Below are positions 55,201-63,254 of a DNA stretch of 64,000 nt, piece after piece; position 1 is the first letter of the stretch; every line of letters starts with the position of its first letter. The stretch comes from JBBECJ01 sp963763325 (GTDB lineage Bacteria > Chloroflexota > Chloroflexia > Thermomicrobiales > CFX8): positions 620,001 through 684,000 of the forward strand of contig CAVXOL010000023.1 of assembly GCA_963763325.1 (NCBI GenBank). The letters run 5' to 3'. Made by a program: the position numbers and the translations under genes. Below the pieces are notes generated by a model that saw nothing but the letters and a program-made list of their open reading frames with translations, did no database searches and was not told where the DNA came from.

Positions 55201-56853
55201 ATGTCCGGACTAAGCAGCGAGCAGGTGATGACGCGGGAGTTGCAGGGGGATGTGCTGGCCGCCGCCGGTGGGCCTCCGCGCGATCTTGCGATGGCGCGGA
55301 GGGGAATGGCGGCTTCGGTCCACCCATTCGTCAGCGACACGGCGATTGAGGTGATGCGCGCCGGTGGCAACGCGATCGACGCGGCAGTCGCGGCGGCGGC
55401 AATGCTGATGGTCGTCGAGCCGCGCAACGGCCATCTCGGCGGCGACACCTTCATGCTGTTCAACCGTGGGCAATCTGGCCGGGTTGTCGCACTCAACGGC
55501 AGCGGCGCGGCCCCAGCGGCAGCGACCGCCGAGCACTACCGATCGCTGGGCGGATTCCCGGAGGATGGACTGCTGACCTCGACCGTACCGGGGACGCTGC
55601 ACTGCTGGATGACGGCCATTGAGCAGTACGGCACAAGGCAAATGGCCGAGTTGCTGGAACCTGCCATCTGGTACGCGGAGCACGGCGTCCCGGTCAGCGC
55701 CCGGCTCCATCGGATGCTTGCGCTCGATGCCCCAACCTGGCGCAAGTTCCCCGACACCGCCGGCGCGCTGCTGCCGGATGGCGATGTCCCGGAGGTCGGC
55801 GGCACGTTCCGGCAACTGCTGCTGGCCGAAACGCTGCGCCGGATCGCCCAGGACGGTCCGCGTGATTTCTATCGTGGCAAGCTCGCGCAGGAGATGGTCG
55901 AGTACTCGCAGTCTCACGGCGGCCTGTTCTCCGAAGAAGACTTCGCGTCCCACCAGACCGACGTGCGTGAGCCGATCCGGATCGACTACCGCGGCTACAC
56001 CGTCTACGAGCAGCCGCCCGTCTCGCAGGGAATCATCGTCCTGCTGGCGCTCAACATCCTCCAGCAGTTCGACCTGCAACAGTACGGCTCCGGATCGCCA
56101 CAACTCATCCACCTGCAGATCGAGGCGCTTAAGCTCGCATTCGCCGACCGCTTCCGACACCTTGGTGACCCAGCCGTCGTCAGCATCCCACTCGCGGAAC
56201 TGCTCTCCGACGAGCACGCCGCCCGTCAGGCGGCGCGGATCGACATGCACGCCGTCAAGCAGCACGGCCTCGCGCCGCCCTCCCATCCGGACACGACCTA
56301 CATGTGCGTGGCCGACGGTGACGGCACGATGGTGTCCTACATCCACTCACTCTTCTCCGGGTCCGGCGTCGCTCTAGGCAACACCGGTGTGTTGATGAAC
56401 AGCCGGCTGCTCGGCTTCAATCTCGACGAAGGCGACCCGAACTGTCTCGCGCCACGCAAGCGGCCAGTCCACACCCTCAACAACTACCTCGTCGAAAAGG
56501 ACGGCAAGCCGATCCTCGTCGGCGGCACGCCCGGCGCGCACTGGCAGGTTCAGACGAACCTGCAAATGCTCGTCAACGCGCTGGAGTTCGGGATGGACCC
56601 GCAAGCCGCGATCGAAGCGCCACGCTTCATCATCGGAGACCAGCTCGAGGTCGGCGACCCGCAGGTCAAGCTCGAATCGCGCTTCGGCGAGAACACGATC
56701 GACACCCTCCACCGCCTCGGCCACGAGGTCGAAGTCACCGGCCCCTGGGGCTCAGCCGGCTCGGTCCAGATGATCGCCCGCAACCCTGAGACCGGTCTGC
56801 TGTCCGGCGCCACGGAAGTTCGGCGAGCGGGAACGTCGGTGCTGGGGTATTAG
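55201..56853 (+). CDS. gamma-glutamyltransferase family protein
   Basis: 550 residues. GGT marks are visible: AGGNAIDAAVAAAAMLMVVEP, GHLGGDTFMLF, TSTVPGTLHCW, and the self-cleavage site SHPDTTYMCVADGDGTMVS, where the second Thr of DTT should become the catalytic N-terminal residue of the small subunit. The usual TTH reads TTY. No signal peptide is seen, so it may be a cytosolic gamma-glutamyl hydrolase of the oxamate-amidohydrolase (HpxW) type instead. ATG at 55201 follows GGGAAGGGAG. It stands alone. Confidence 0.87.
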   Translation: MSGLSSEQVMTRELQGDVLAAAGGPPRDLAMARRGMAASVHPFVSDTAIEVMRAGGNAIDAAVAAAAMLMVVEPRNGHLGGDTFMLFNRGQSGRVVALNGSGAAPAAATAEHYRSLGGFPEDGLLTSTVPGTLHCWMTAIEQYGTRQMAELLEPAIWYAEHGVPVSARLHRMLALDAPTWRKFPDTAGALLPDGDVPEVGGTFRQLLLAETLRRIAQDGPRDFYRGKLAQEMVEYSQSHGGLFSEEDFASHQTDVREPIRIDYRGYTVYEQPPVSQGIIVLLALNILQQFDLQQYGSGSPQLIHLQIEALKLAFADRFRHLGDPAVVSIPLAELLSDEHAARQAARIDMHAVKQHGLAPPSHPDTTYMCVADGDGTMVSYIHSLFSGSGVALGNTGVLMNSRLLGFNLDEGDPNCLAPRKRPVHTLNNYLVEKDGKPILVGGTPGAHWQVQTNLQMLVNALEFGMDPQAAIEAPRFIIGDQLEVGDPQVKLESRFGENTIDTLHRLGHEVEVTGPWGSAGSVQMIARNPETGLLSGATEVRRAGTSVLGY

Positions 56854-56940
56854 CAACGAGACGAGAGACGTGTGATGCGTGGAAGGTTGAAGCGCCCCTG
56901 ACGGACGGCGTACACGAGGACTGTACTGTCTCGCCCCGTC

Positions 56941-56963
56941 ATCCTGAGCCGCAGCGAAGGATC
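56941..56963. repeat. ATCCTGAGC...GCGAAGGAT imperfect palindrome
   Basis: ATCCT-GAGC-CGCA-GCGA-AGGAT lies between the glutamyltransferase and NHL genes. I recall very similar 'CATCCTGAG ... CGAAGGATC' blocks as dispersed elements in many bacterial genomes; only one copy is in the window. Confidence 0.4.
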
Positions 56964-57027
56964 GCCTGGCCTTGACCTACGAGGTGTGTCCGAGGATGCG
57001 GACGTTCGTCATTGGCGCTTCCCAACG

Positions 57028-57903
57028 TCAAATCCGCGCGAACTTCTGGAACAGCCCGTGGCCTGTCACTTCACCGACGTAGAGATCGCCCCGCGAGTCG
57101 GCCCAGATCGAGTGCGGGAACTGGCGGAATTGGCCGGGGGCGTCGCCAGGTTCGCCCCACTCGGCCAGTAGCTCACCATCGAGCGTCAGGATCTTGATAC
57201 CGGGGCGGGCCTCGGCGATGTAGACGATGTTGTTGGCATCGACAAAGATGCCCTGCGGGCGCTGGAAACTGCCCCACTCGGTCAGGTAGTTTCCGTCGCT
57301 GTCGAAGATCTGGATCCGATGGTTCTCACGATCGACAACGAGCACCCGCTCGTTCCGATCGACCCAGACGGCGTGCGGCAGGTCGAACTGACCCTGCCCC
57401 ATCCCCGGCTCGCCCCACGAGAACAGCAACTCGCCGGACGACGCGAACTTGTGGACGCGTGACTGGCCGTAGCCGTCCGTGACATACAATGCGCCGGATG
57501 GGCCGATCATCGCCGCCGTTGGACGGTTGAACGGCGCGCCAGGAGCACCGGTCTGGCCCGGCGTTCCCCAGGTCTGGAGCACCTGGCCGTCGGTTGTGCA
57601 CGTGCGAAGCGTGTGGTCGCCAGTGTCCGTCAGGTACAGGTGATCATCACCGTCGATCCAGATCGAGTGTGGCGAGGTGAAGATGTCCTGCCCCCAGGAG
57701 TCCAGAAACCTGCCGTCGCGGTCGAAGATCAGCACCGCGATCTCAGGTGTGCGGTTGAAGATGTAGACCCGATCCTGGGAATCGGTCACGACGGCAGACA
57801 CGAGGCCGAGTTCATGGCCCGCCGTCCCGCCGCCCCAACCTTCGACGGAGGCATACCTGAACTCGCCACTGCCGACGGTGGTCACTCGACTCGCGTCTGC
57901 CAT
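57028..57903 (-). CDS. NHL-repeat beta-propeller protein
   Basis: 291 residues with five or six NHL blades: VVTDSQDRVYIFNRTPEIAV, IWIDGDDHLYLTDTGDHTLR, ALYVTDGYGQSRVHKF, AVWVDRNERVLVVDRENHRI, IFVDANNIVYIAEARPGI, IWADSRGDLYVGEVTGHG. Similar proteins are annotated as peptidyl-alpha-hydroxyglycine amidating-lyase-like, but without a signal peptide that is doubtful. ATG at 57903 follows AAGGAG. It lies 31 bp after the RraA-like gene, so the two likely share an mRNA. Confidence 0.87.
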   Translation of the reverse strand: MADASRVTTVGSGEFRYASVEGWGGGTAGHELGLVSAVVTDSQDRVYIFNRTPEIAVLIFDRDGRFLDSWGQDIFTSPHSIWIDGDDHLYLTDTGDHTLRTCTTDGQVLQTWGTPGQTGAPGAPFNRPTAAMIGPSGALYVTDGYGQSRVHKFASSGELLFSWGEPGMGQGQFDLPHAVWVDRNERVLVVDRENHRIQIFDSDGNYLTEWGSFQRPQGIFVDANNIVYIAEARPGIKILTLDGELLAEWGEPGDAPGQFRQFPHSIWADSRGDLYVGEVTGHGLFQKFARI

Positions 57904-57934
57904 CTCGACACTCCTTCGCATGCTGTGATCGACG

Positions 57935-58609
57935 TTATTGCTCGACGACGCCACGCTCGGCAAGAAATGCGCGCATCCCGCTGCGGTCAAATGACAGTTC
58001 GCCACGCGCGATGCCCTCGCGAGAGGCTGCTTCCTTCGCCATTCGCTGTCGAGCCGCTTCGAGGACATCCGCGGCAGCGCTGGCCGGAATAGCCACGACT
58101 CCGTCATCGTCGGCGATGATGATGTCACCGGGATTGATGGCATGATCGCCACAGACGACCGGGACGTTGACCCAGCCGGGCGTCGCCTTGACGCTACCGG
58201 CAGCCGTGATTCCCGCCGACCAGATCGGCAGGCCGAGCCGGCGCAACGATGCGACATCACGCACACCCGAGTCGATAACGATCCCGGCCAGCCCAAGCAC
58301 CTTGACCTGTTCGGCAATCAGGTCGCCAATCAACCCGGCAATGCACGGCACCGTCGTCGCAACGACCAGCACATCGCCCGGTTGGCAAACGGAGAGCGCG
58401 GCGTGGACCATCAGGTTGTCACCAGGATGATTGAGCGATGTCACGGCGGGCCCGGCGATCGCCCAGCCCTCGGCGATTGGCCGCATCCGTGGCGCGAGCA
58501 GCCCGCGCCGGTTGAACGACTCATGGACAGTCGCGACGCCCTGCTCGGCGAGTCCCTGAACGATCGCCGCATCAGGACGCGTGATCTCGCGAATAATCGT
58601 CGGTTGCAT
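57935..58609 (-). CDS. RraA-like / HMG aldolase family protein
   Basis: 224 residues. GWAIAGPAVTSLNHPGDNLMVHAAL, GDVLVVATT, IGDLIAEQVKVLGLAGIVIDSGVRD and PVVCGDHAINPGDIIIADDDGVV are typical of 4-hydroxy-4-methyl-2-oxoglutarate aldolase / RraA-fold enzymes, which use Mg2+ and cleave 2-oxo acids or oxaloacetate. ATG at 58609 follows GGGGAGGG. It is first of a pair with the NHL protein. Confidence 0.88.
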   Translation of the reverse strand: MQPTIIREITRPDAAIVQGLAEQGVATVHESFNRRGLLAPRMRPIAEGWAIAGPAVTSLNHPGDNLMVHAALSVCQPGDVLVVATTVPCIAGLIGDLIAEQVKVLGLAGIVIDSGVRDVASLRRLGLPIWSAGITAAGSVKATPGWVNVPVVCGDHAINPGDIIIADDDGVVAIPASAAADVLEAARQRMAKEAASREGIARGELSFDRSGMRAFLAERGVVEQ

Positions 58610-58696
58610 GGCCCTCCCCTTCGGCTCGGCATGACCAGTTGCATGCGAGGGCCATCGTAACCGCTTTGACGCGTTTCGTCGGCAGCCGCGCTGGGC

Positions 58697-59729
58697 CTAG
58701 TCTGCCGCCGCCTTCTCGCGCTTCTCCATGATGTTGGTCGAGTGGCCCGGGTCGAGCCGCGCGCCGGGGTCGTAGACGGTCACGCAGTGGTTGACGGCCG
58801 TAACGGCCTCGGCAGCGCCGGTCGCGATCAGCTTGAACTTGGCCGGGTAAGTCACGATGTCGCCGCAGCCGTAGACGCCGGGCACGTTGGTCGCCATCGT
58901 GATCGGGTCGACGACGATCGTGTTGCGCTGGATCTCGAACCCCCAGGTCTTGAGCGGACCGAGATCAGCCACAAACCCGATCGCAACGATCAGCTCGTCG
59001 CAGTCGACCGTCTGCTCGTGCCCCTCCTTGAGGTGATGGAAGGTGACCGCAGACAGCCGCCCATCGCCGTGGACGGCCTTGATGCCGTAGTCAGGGTAGT
59101 GCAGTTGGACGCCACCGTCGGCCATCTGCTGGATGGCGTGCTCGTGGGCGCGGAACTTCGAGCGATGGACGACACGCACCGACTTCGCGATAGGTTGCAG
59201 CGTGTTGGCCCAGTCAACGGCTGAGTCGCCACCGCCAACGATGACGACGTGCTTGTCGCGGAAGTCCTCGGTTCGCTTGGCGAAATAGTGGACGCCGCAG
59301 CCGCCCTCGAACCGCTCGATGCCGGCCACCTCGATCTTCTTTGGCTCGAAGGCACCGATCCCGGCGCTGATGACGATCGTCCGGCTGTAGTGCGACTCTC
59401 CGTCGGCTGGTTCCCAGGATGAAGATGCCCGATTCCGCGTCGCGATCAAACGTCGTCACTTCGGTCTTCAGACAGAGGGTCGGATGCATCGACATCGCCT
59501 GTTCGACCGCGCCTTCGACGTAGTCCTTGGCCAGCACCTTCGGGAAGCCTGCGATGTCGTAGATGTACTTCTCGGGATAGATCGCCGTCAGCGCACCGCC
59601 GAGCTCCTCCAGCGCTTCGATGATCTTCGTCCTCGCGCCACGTAGCCCGGCGTAGAAGGCGGCGAACAGGCCGACCGGCCCGCCGCCGATGACGGTAATG
59701 TCGTAGATCTCGTCCTCTGGTATCGCCAC
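58697..59729 (-). CDS. ferredoxin--NADP(+) reductase (TrxR-like), one frame break
   Basis: About 343 residues after removing one base near 59408. The FAD motif is DITVIGGGPVGLFAAFYAGLRG, the NADP motif HVVIVGGGDSAVDWANTL, and the C-terminal YGCGDIVTYPAKFKLIATGAAEA completes the family. There is no CxxC redox centre, as in the TrxR-like ferredoxin-NADP reductases. At the break the 0-frame goes ILGTSRRR; the repaired reading is ILGTADGESHYSRTIVISAG. GTG at 59729 follows GGGGAAG. It is divergent from the aminotransferase operon. Confidence 0.88.
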
Positions 59730-59925
59730 GCTCGATCTTCCCCTGTCCTGGCAACGTCTGGGCGCGGTTCCTGGCCCGTCTAAAGTATACCGACCGCGAT
59801 TCGAGGCACTCATCCGCAGAACATCGCAGTTCGCAGGCGTTCGAGTCGGGGTTACAATGCCAGCGACGACCACCAAACGCTCCAGCGAGCGCCGCGATAC
59901 GGCAACGAAAGGACCACCTACCCTC

Positions 59926-61134
59926 ATGGCAGAGACTGTCACGAACCCGATCCCATCACTCCTCTCTGAACGCGCCCAGCGCAGCGGCCCGGCCCGGCTC
60001 GGCAACCCGCGTGACTCGGCCTCGCGCATCTCGTTCCTGGCCGGCTTTCCTGACCCCGGCAGCCTCCCGAAAGGCGACATCATCGAGTCCACCCGCGTCG
60101 CTCTCGAGAAAGACGGCGAATGGGCGCTGCAGTACGGGTCAGGACGCGGCTATCCCGGCCTGATCGACGAGATGGTCATCAAGCTGGCGCGCGACCAGGG
60201 GATCGAGGCGGCGCCGGAGAACATCCTGATCACCAACGGCGCCTCGCAGGCACTGGCACTGATCGTCGATCTGCTCGTCGATCCGGGTGACATCGTCCTC
60301 TCGGAAGCGCCGACCTGGTCAGGCGCCGTCCACAATTTCAAGGCCGCCGGCGCCGAGGTGCGCTCGATCCCGATCGATGATGATGGGCTCGACGCCGACG
60401 CGCTGGAAACCGAACTGGATCGGCTGAAGTCCGAGGGCAAGCGCGCCAAGCTGCTCTACTTCATCCCCAACTTTCAGAATCCGACCGGCGTGACGACGAC
60501 GCTGGAGCGCCGGCAGAAGATCGCGAAGCTGGCCCGCGAGCACAGCCTGCCGATCGTCGAGGACGACGCTTACTTCGACCTGCGCTACGCCGGGAAAACA
60601 CTGCCGACGGTCTACTCGCTCGACACGGCCGGGCTGGTGATGTACCTCGGCACCTTCTCGAAGATCATGGCAGCCGGGATGCGTCTCGGTTGGTGCATCG
60701 CCGATGCCGACGTCATCAATCGACTGACAGGCCTGAAGTTCGAGGGTGGCACGAGTCCGTTCGCCGGCCACGTTGCGGCCGAGTTCTGCTCGTCCGGCAC
60801 GCTCGTCGAGCACATCGGCGAGCTTCGCGCGCTCTACCTCAGGCGGCGCGATGCGATGCTGAGCGCGCTAGAGCAGCACATGCCTCCCGGCGCGAGCTGG
60901 ACGACGCCCGAAGGCGGCTTCTTCGTCTGGCTGACGCTCCCAGAGGGCGTCAGCGTCGCCAGGCTACTCCCCGCCGCCCGCGAACAGAACGTCGAGTTCC
61001 TGCCCGGCGCGGCCACATACCACCACGGCGAAGGCGACAATCAGCTCCGCCTCTCCTACTCCTTCGCCGACGAAGCCCAGATCGCAAACGGCATCCGGAT
61101 TCTCGGCGAGCTGGTGAAGGCACAAGTAGCGTAG
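59926..61134 (+). CDS. PLP-dependent aminotransferase (2-aminoadipate transaminase / MocR-like fold)
   Basis: 402 residues. ISFLAGFPDPGSLP at the start, YGSGRGYPGLIDEM, ITNGASQALAL, FIPNFQNPTGV, VEDDAYFDLRY and the PLP lysine in YLGTFSKIMAAGMRLGW are typical of class I/II aminotransferases of the LysN/KAT group. It transfers amino groups between an amino acid and a 2-oxo acid in the cytosol. ATG at 59926 is preferred for family fit; ATG at 59857 is in frame. The ComD/ComE pair follows on the same strand across a heptamer inverted repeat. Confidence 0.9.
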   Translation: MAETVTNPIPSLLSERAQRSGPARLGNPRDSASRISFLAGFPDPGSLPKGDIIESTRVALEKDGEWALQYGSGRGYPGLIDEMVIKLARDQGIEAAPENILITNGASQALALIVDLLVDPGDIVLSEAPTWSGAVHNFKAAGAEVRSIPIDDDGLDADALETELDRLKSEGKRAKLLYFIPNFQNPTGVTTTLERRQKIAKLAREHSLPIVEDDAYFDLRYAGKTLPTVYSLDTAGLVMYLGTFSKIMAAGMRLGWCIADADVINRLTGLKFEGGTSPFAGHVAAEFCSSGTLVEHIGELRALYLRRRDAMLSALEQHMPPGASWTTPEGGFFVWLTLPEGVSVARLLPAAREQNVEFLPGAATYHHGEGDNQLRLSYSFADEAQIANGIRILGELVKAQVA

Positions 61135-61135
61135 T

Positions 61136-61217
61136 TCGGGAATCGGGAATTGAGAATCGGGGGAATCGAGCGGACGCCCGTCTTGAATATCCCCGAATCC
61201 CGATTCCCGATTCCCGA
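61136..61217. repeat. inverted heptamer repeat inside the aminotransferase-comDE operon
   Basis: A 27-bp left arm (61136-61162) of CGGGAAT-type units pairs with a right arm at 61191-61217 with about four mismatches. It fills most of the gap between the aminotransferase stop and comD ribosome site, as the array at 24595 does in the two-component operon. Confidence 0.8.
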
Positions 61218-61235
61218 CCGTCGAAAGGACGGTCA

Positions 61236-61742
61236 ATGACCGACATCGAATGGCACAACGACATCATCGACGCCTTCAAGGCCAACAACATCCGCATGAT
61301 CGCGCATGTGGCCGACACGGTTCTGGCGCCGATCATCAGCGCGATGGAGGAAGACTCGTTCTTCCGGGTCGTGACGCTGTCGCGTGAGGAAGAGGGGATC
61401 GGCCTGCTGACAGGCGCCTACTTCGGTGGGATTCGAGGGGCGTTGCTGTTGCAGGCGTCCGGCCTTGGCAACACGATCAACGGCTTCGGTTCGCTGGCGC
61501 TGCCGTATCAGATCCCGTTCGTGATCCTGCTCTCGCAGCGCGGGAGCTACTTCGAGCACAACATCGTCCAGATCCCCGGTGGCAAGGCGACGACCGCCAT
61601 CCTCAACGCGCTCGATATCCAGACCTTCGACCTCGTCCGGCCCGATGAGGTCGCCTTCGTTGCCGAACGCGGGATGCGACACGCATTCGTCTCGCGCAAG
61701 CCGGTCGCGCTTGACGATCACAACCCAGCTATCAGGAGGTAA
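61236..61742 (+). CDS. ComD-like TPP-dependent decarboxylase alpha subunit
   Basis: 168 residues: IIDAFKANNIRMIAHVADTVLAPII, VVTLSREEEGIGLLTGAYFGG, LLLQASGLGNTING and LPYQIPFVILLSQRG, the PYR-domain subunit of sulfopyruvate or phosphonopyruvate decarboxylases (ComD). It holds the glutamate that activates thiamine diphosphate (REEEGIG). In coenzyme M makers ComDE turns sulfopyruvate into sulfoacetaldehyde; in bacteria the substrate may be different. ATG at 61236 follows GAAAGGA. The beta subunit starts two bases after its stop. Confidence 0.85.
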   Translation: MTDIEWHNDIIDAFKANNIRMIAHVADTVLAPIISAMEEDSFFRVVTLSREEEGIGLLTGAYFGGIRGALLLQASGLGNTINGFGSLALPYQIPFVILLSQRGSYFEHNIVQIPGGKATTAILNALDIQTFDLVRPDEVAFVAERGMRHAFVSRKPVALDDHNPAIRR

Positions 61743-61744
61743 GA

Positions 61745-62338
61745 GTGGCAACCGAACAGCCTAGCCGCCGGTTGGACCGGTTGACCCTGACTCGCCGCGT
61801 CGTTGCCGTCGCCGACGACGCGCTGATCGTGGCCGGGATCGGCAATGCCGGGTTCGATCTGGCAACCGCCGGCGATCGGCCGGAGAACTTCTACATGCTC
61901 GGCAGCATGGGCCTCGGCGTGCCGATCGGTCACGGTCTGGCGCTGGCCCAGCCGGAACGCCCCGTCGTCGTCCTCGAAGGCGAGGGATCGGTCCTGATGA
62001 ACCTCGGCGCGCTGGCGACCGTTGGTCGCGAGGCGGCCGAGAACCTGACGATCGTGATCTGGGACAACGAACAGTGGCAGCTGACCGGTGGCCAGCGGCT
62101 CGCTACCGCCAGTAGCTGCAACCTGGCAACGGTCGCGCGCGGCTGCGGCATCACGAGCGTCACGACGCCCGATGACGAAGCAGCATTCGAGGCCGATGTC
62201 CGCCGCGCCCTCGATTCCCCAGGTCCGCACGTGCTCGTCGTCAAGATCGACGCGACCGCCGGCGTCGGCCGCCCCCACAGCGATCCCATCTGGCACAAGT
62301 ACCGCTTCATGCAGGCGGTCGGAGTCGTGCCTGACTAA
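61745..62338 (+). CDS. ComE-like TPP-dependent decarboxylase beta subunit
   Basis: 197 residues. The PP domain has GSMGLGVPIGHGLALAQP, the thiamine-diphosphate/Mg motif GEGSVLMNLGALATVG ... DNEQW, and GGQRLATASSCNLATVARGCGI. GTG at 61745 follows AGGAGG, which is inside the end of comD, so the two are coupled. With ComD it would form a heteromeric decarboxylase acting on a 2-oxo acid that the aminotransferase upstream could provide. Confidence 0.87.
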   Translation: MATEQPSRRLDRLTLTRRVVAVADDALIVAGIGNAGFDLATAGDRPENFYMLGSMGLGVPIGHGLALAQPERPVVVLEGEGSVLMNLGALATVGREAAENLTIVIWDNEQWQLTGGQRLATASSCNLATVARGCGITSVTTPDDEAAFEADVRRALDSPGPHVLVVKIDATAGVGRPHSDPIWHKYRFMQAVGVVPD

Positions 62339-62372
62339 GCGATGAGGGATGAGCTCAGCTGCCTCTCATCCC

Positions 62373-63137
62373 TCACTTCGCGTACCACGCCAGCAGCCGA
62401 TATTGACGTTCAGTTCGGTATCCAAGTTTGCGAGCTATGGATTGGGAAGCAACGTTGCTTCGAGACGTGTTCCACCAGGTGGACCAGCCGTTCCGCTCGC
62501 ATTCCAGAACAGTCCGAGCTGAAACGACCGTCGAAAGCCCGCGCCCTTGCCAGGCGTCGGCAGTGATGGTCGCCATTTCGAGTTCGCCATCAACAACCGG
62601 GCCTGCGAACGCTTCGGAGATGACGATGTCGCCATCCAACAGGCAGTAGCCGAGCCCCTGATCGAGCGCCGTCTCCATTCCAGCCGTCATCCATGGTCCC
62701 CAGGCGCAGCGCGGAAGCAGATCAGCTTCGATGCGTTCCAGCCGCAGACCCGGAGGCGGCTGGCAGAGCGGCTCGAGATTGAGATTCGTGTCACGATCCT
62801 CGAAGTCGATGTCGAAGTCATCGTAGTCGCGCTCGAGCGGAAAGAGTTCGAAGATTGGGTCCCCATCTGGCGCCCCAAAGCACAGGGTCCGTCCGCGTCG
62901 CATCATCTCAACGAGGGTCCCAACCAGTTCGCGGCTAGCGACGCCTCCCAAAAAGAGAACGCTGTCGTCGGAGTATTCCTGGACTGCAGCCCAGGTTGGA
63001 TCGTCATGGTCGTCGGTGAGAATCCTGCCCCGGCATGAACCGTCCAGCACGGCGAAACACCGGCGCCAGACGTGGCCCGATCGCGGGAATAGCGCACGAA
63101 TAGCCACGGTGCACTGACCCGGCTCAAACTCACGCAT
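62373..63137 (-). CDS. GNAT-family acetyltransferase, two-domain
   Basis: 254 residues. The C-terminal part has the GNAT core: DGELEMATITADAWQGRGLSTVVSARTV and RSNVASQSIARKLGY. The N-terminal 120 residues are acidic with a conspicuous DYDDFDIDFEDRD near residue 110 and no recognised fold, as in the larger GNAT proteins with a pseudo-domain. ATG at 63137 follows GGGAGG; upstream in-frame codons have no support. It converges on comE and is divergent from the dipeptidase. Confidence 0.8.
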   Translation of the reverse strand: MREFEPGQCTVAIRALFPRSGHVWRRCFAVLDGSCRGRILTDDHDDPTWAAVQEYSDDSVLFLGGVASRELVGTLVEMMRRGRTLCFGAPDGDPIFELFPLERDYDDFDIDFEDRDTNLNLEPLCQPPPGLRLERIEADLLPRCAWGPWMTAGMETALDQGLGYCLLDGDIVISEAFAGPVVDGELEMATITADAWQGRGLSTVVSARTVLECERNGWSTWWNTSRSNVASQSIARKLGYRTERQYRLLAWYAK

Positions 63138-63254
63138 CGATGATCCTCCCATCGTCCGCCCACGGCAGTGACACCCAACTTGACGATTCCGGACGATATG
63201 CGACATCGTACAGCCGATCAGTGTCATGTGAATGCCAGCGAGAGGGAACTGGAA

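Noticed and set aside
55210..56346. 378-codon minus-strand frame opposite the gamma-glutamyltransferase
   Set aside because: Shadow of a well-supported gene; no recognisable domain and no ribosome site.
63170..63254. A palindromic operator between GNAT and dipeptidase genes
   Set aside because: Short inverted matches only, not beyond chance for this GC content.
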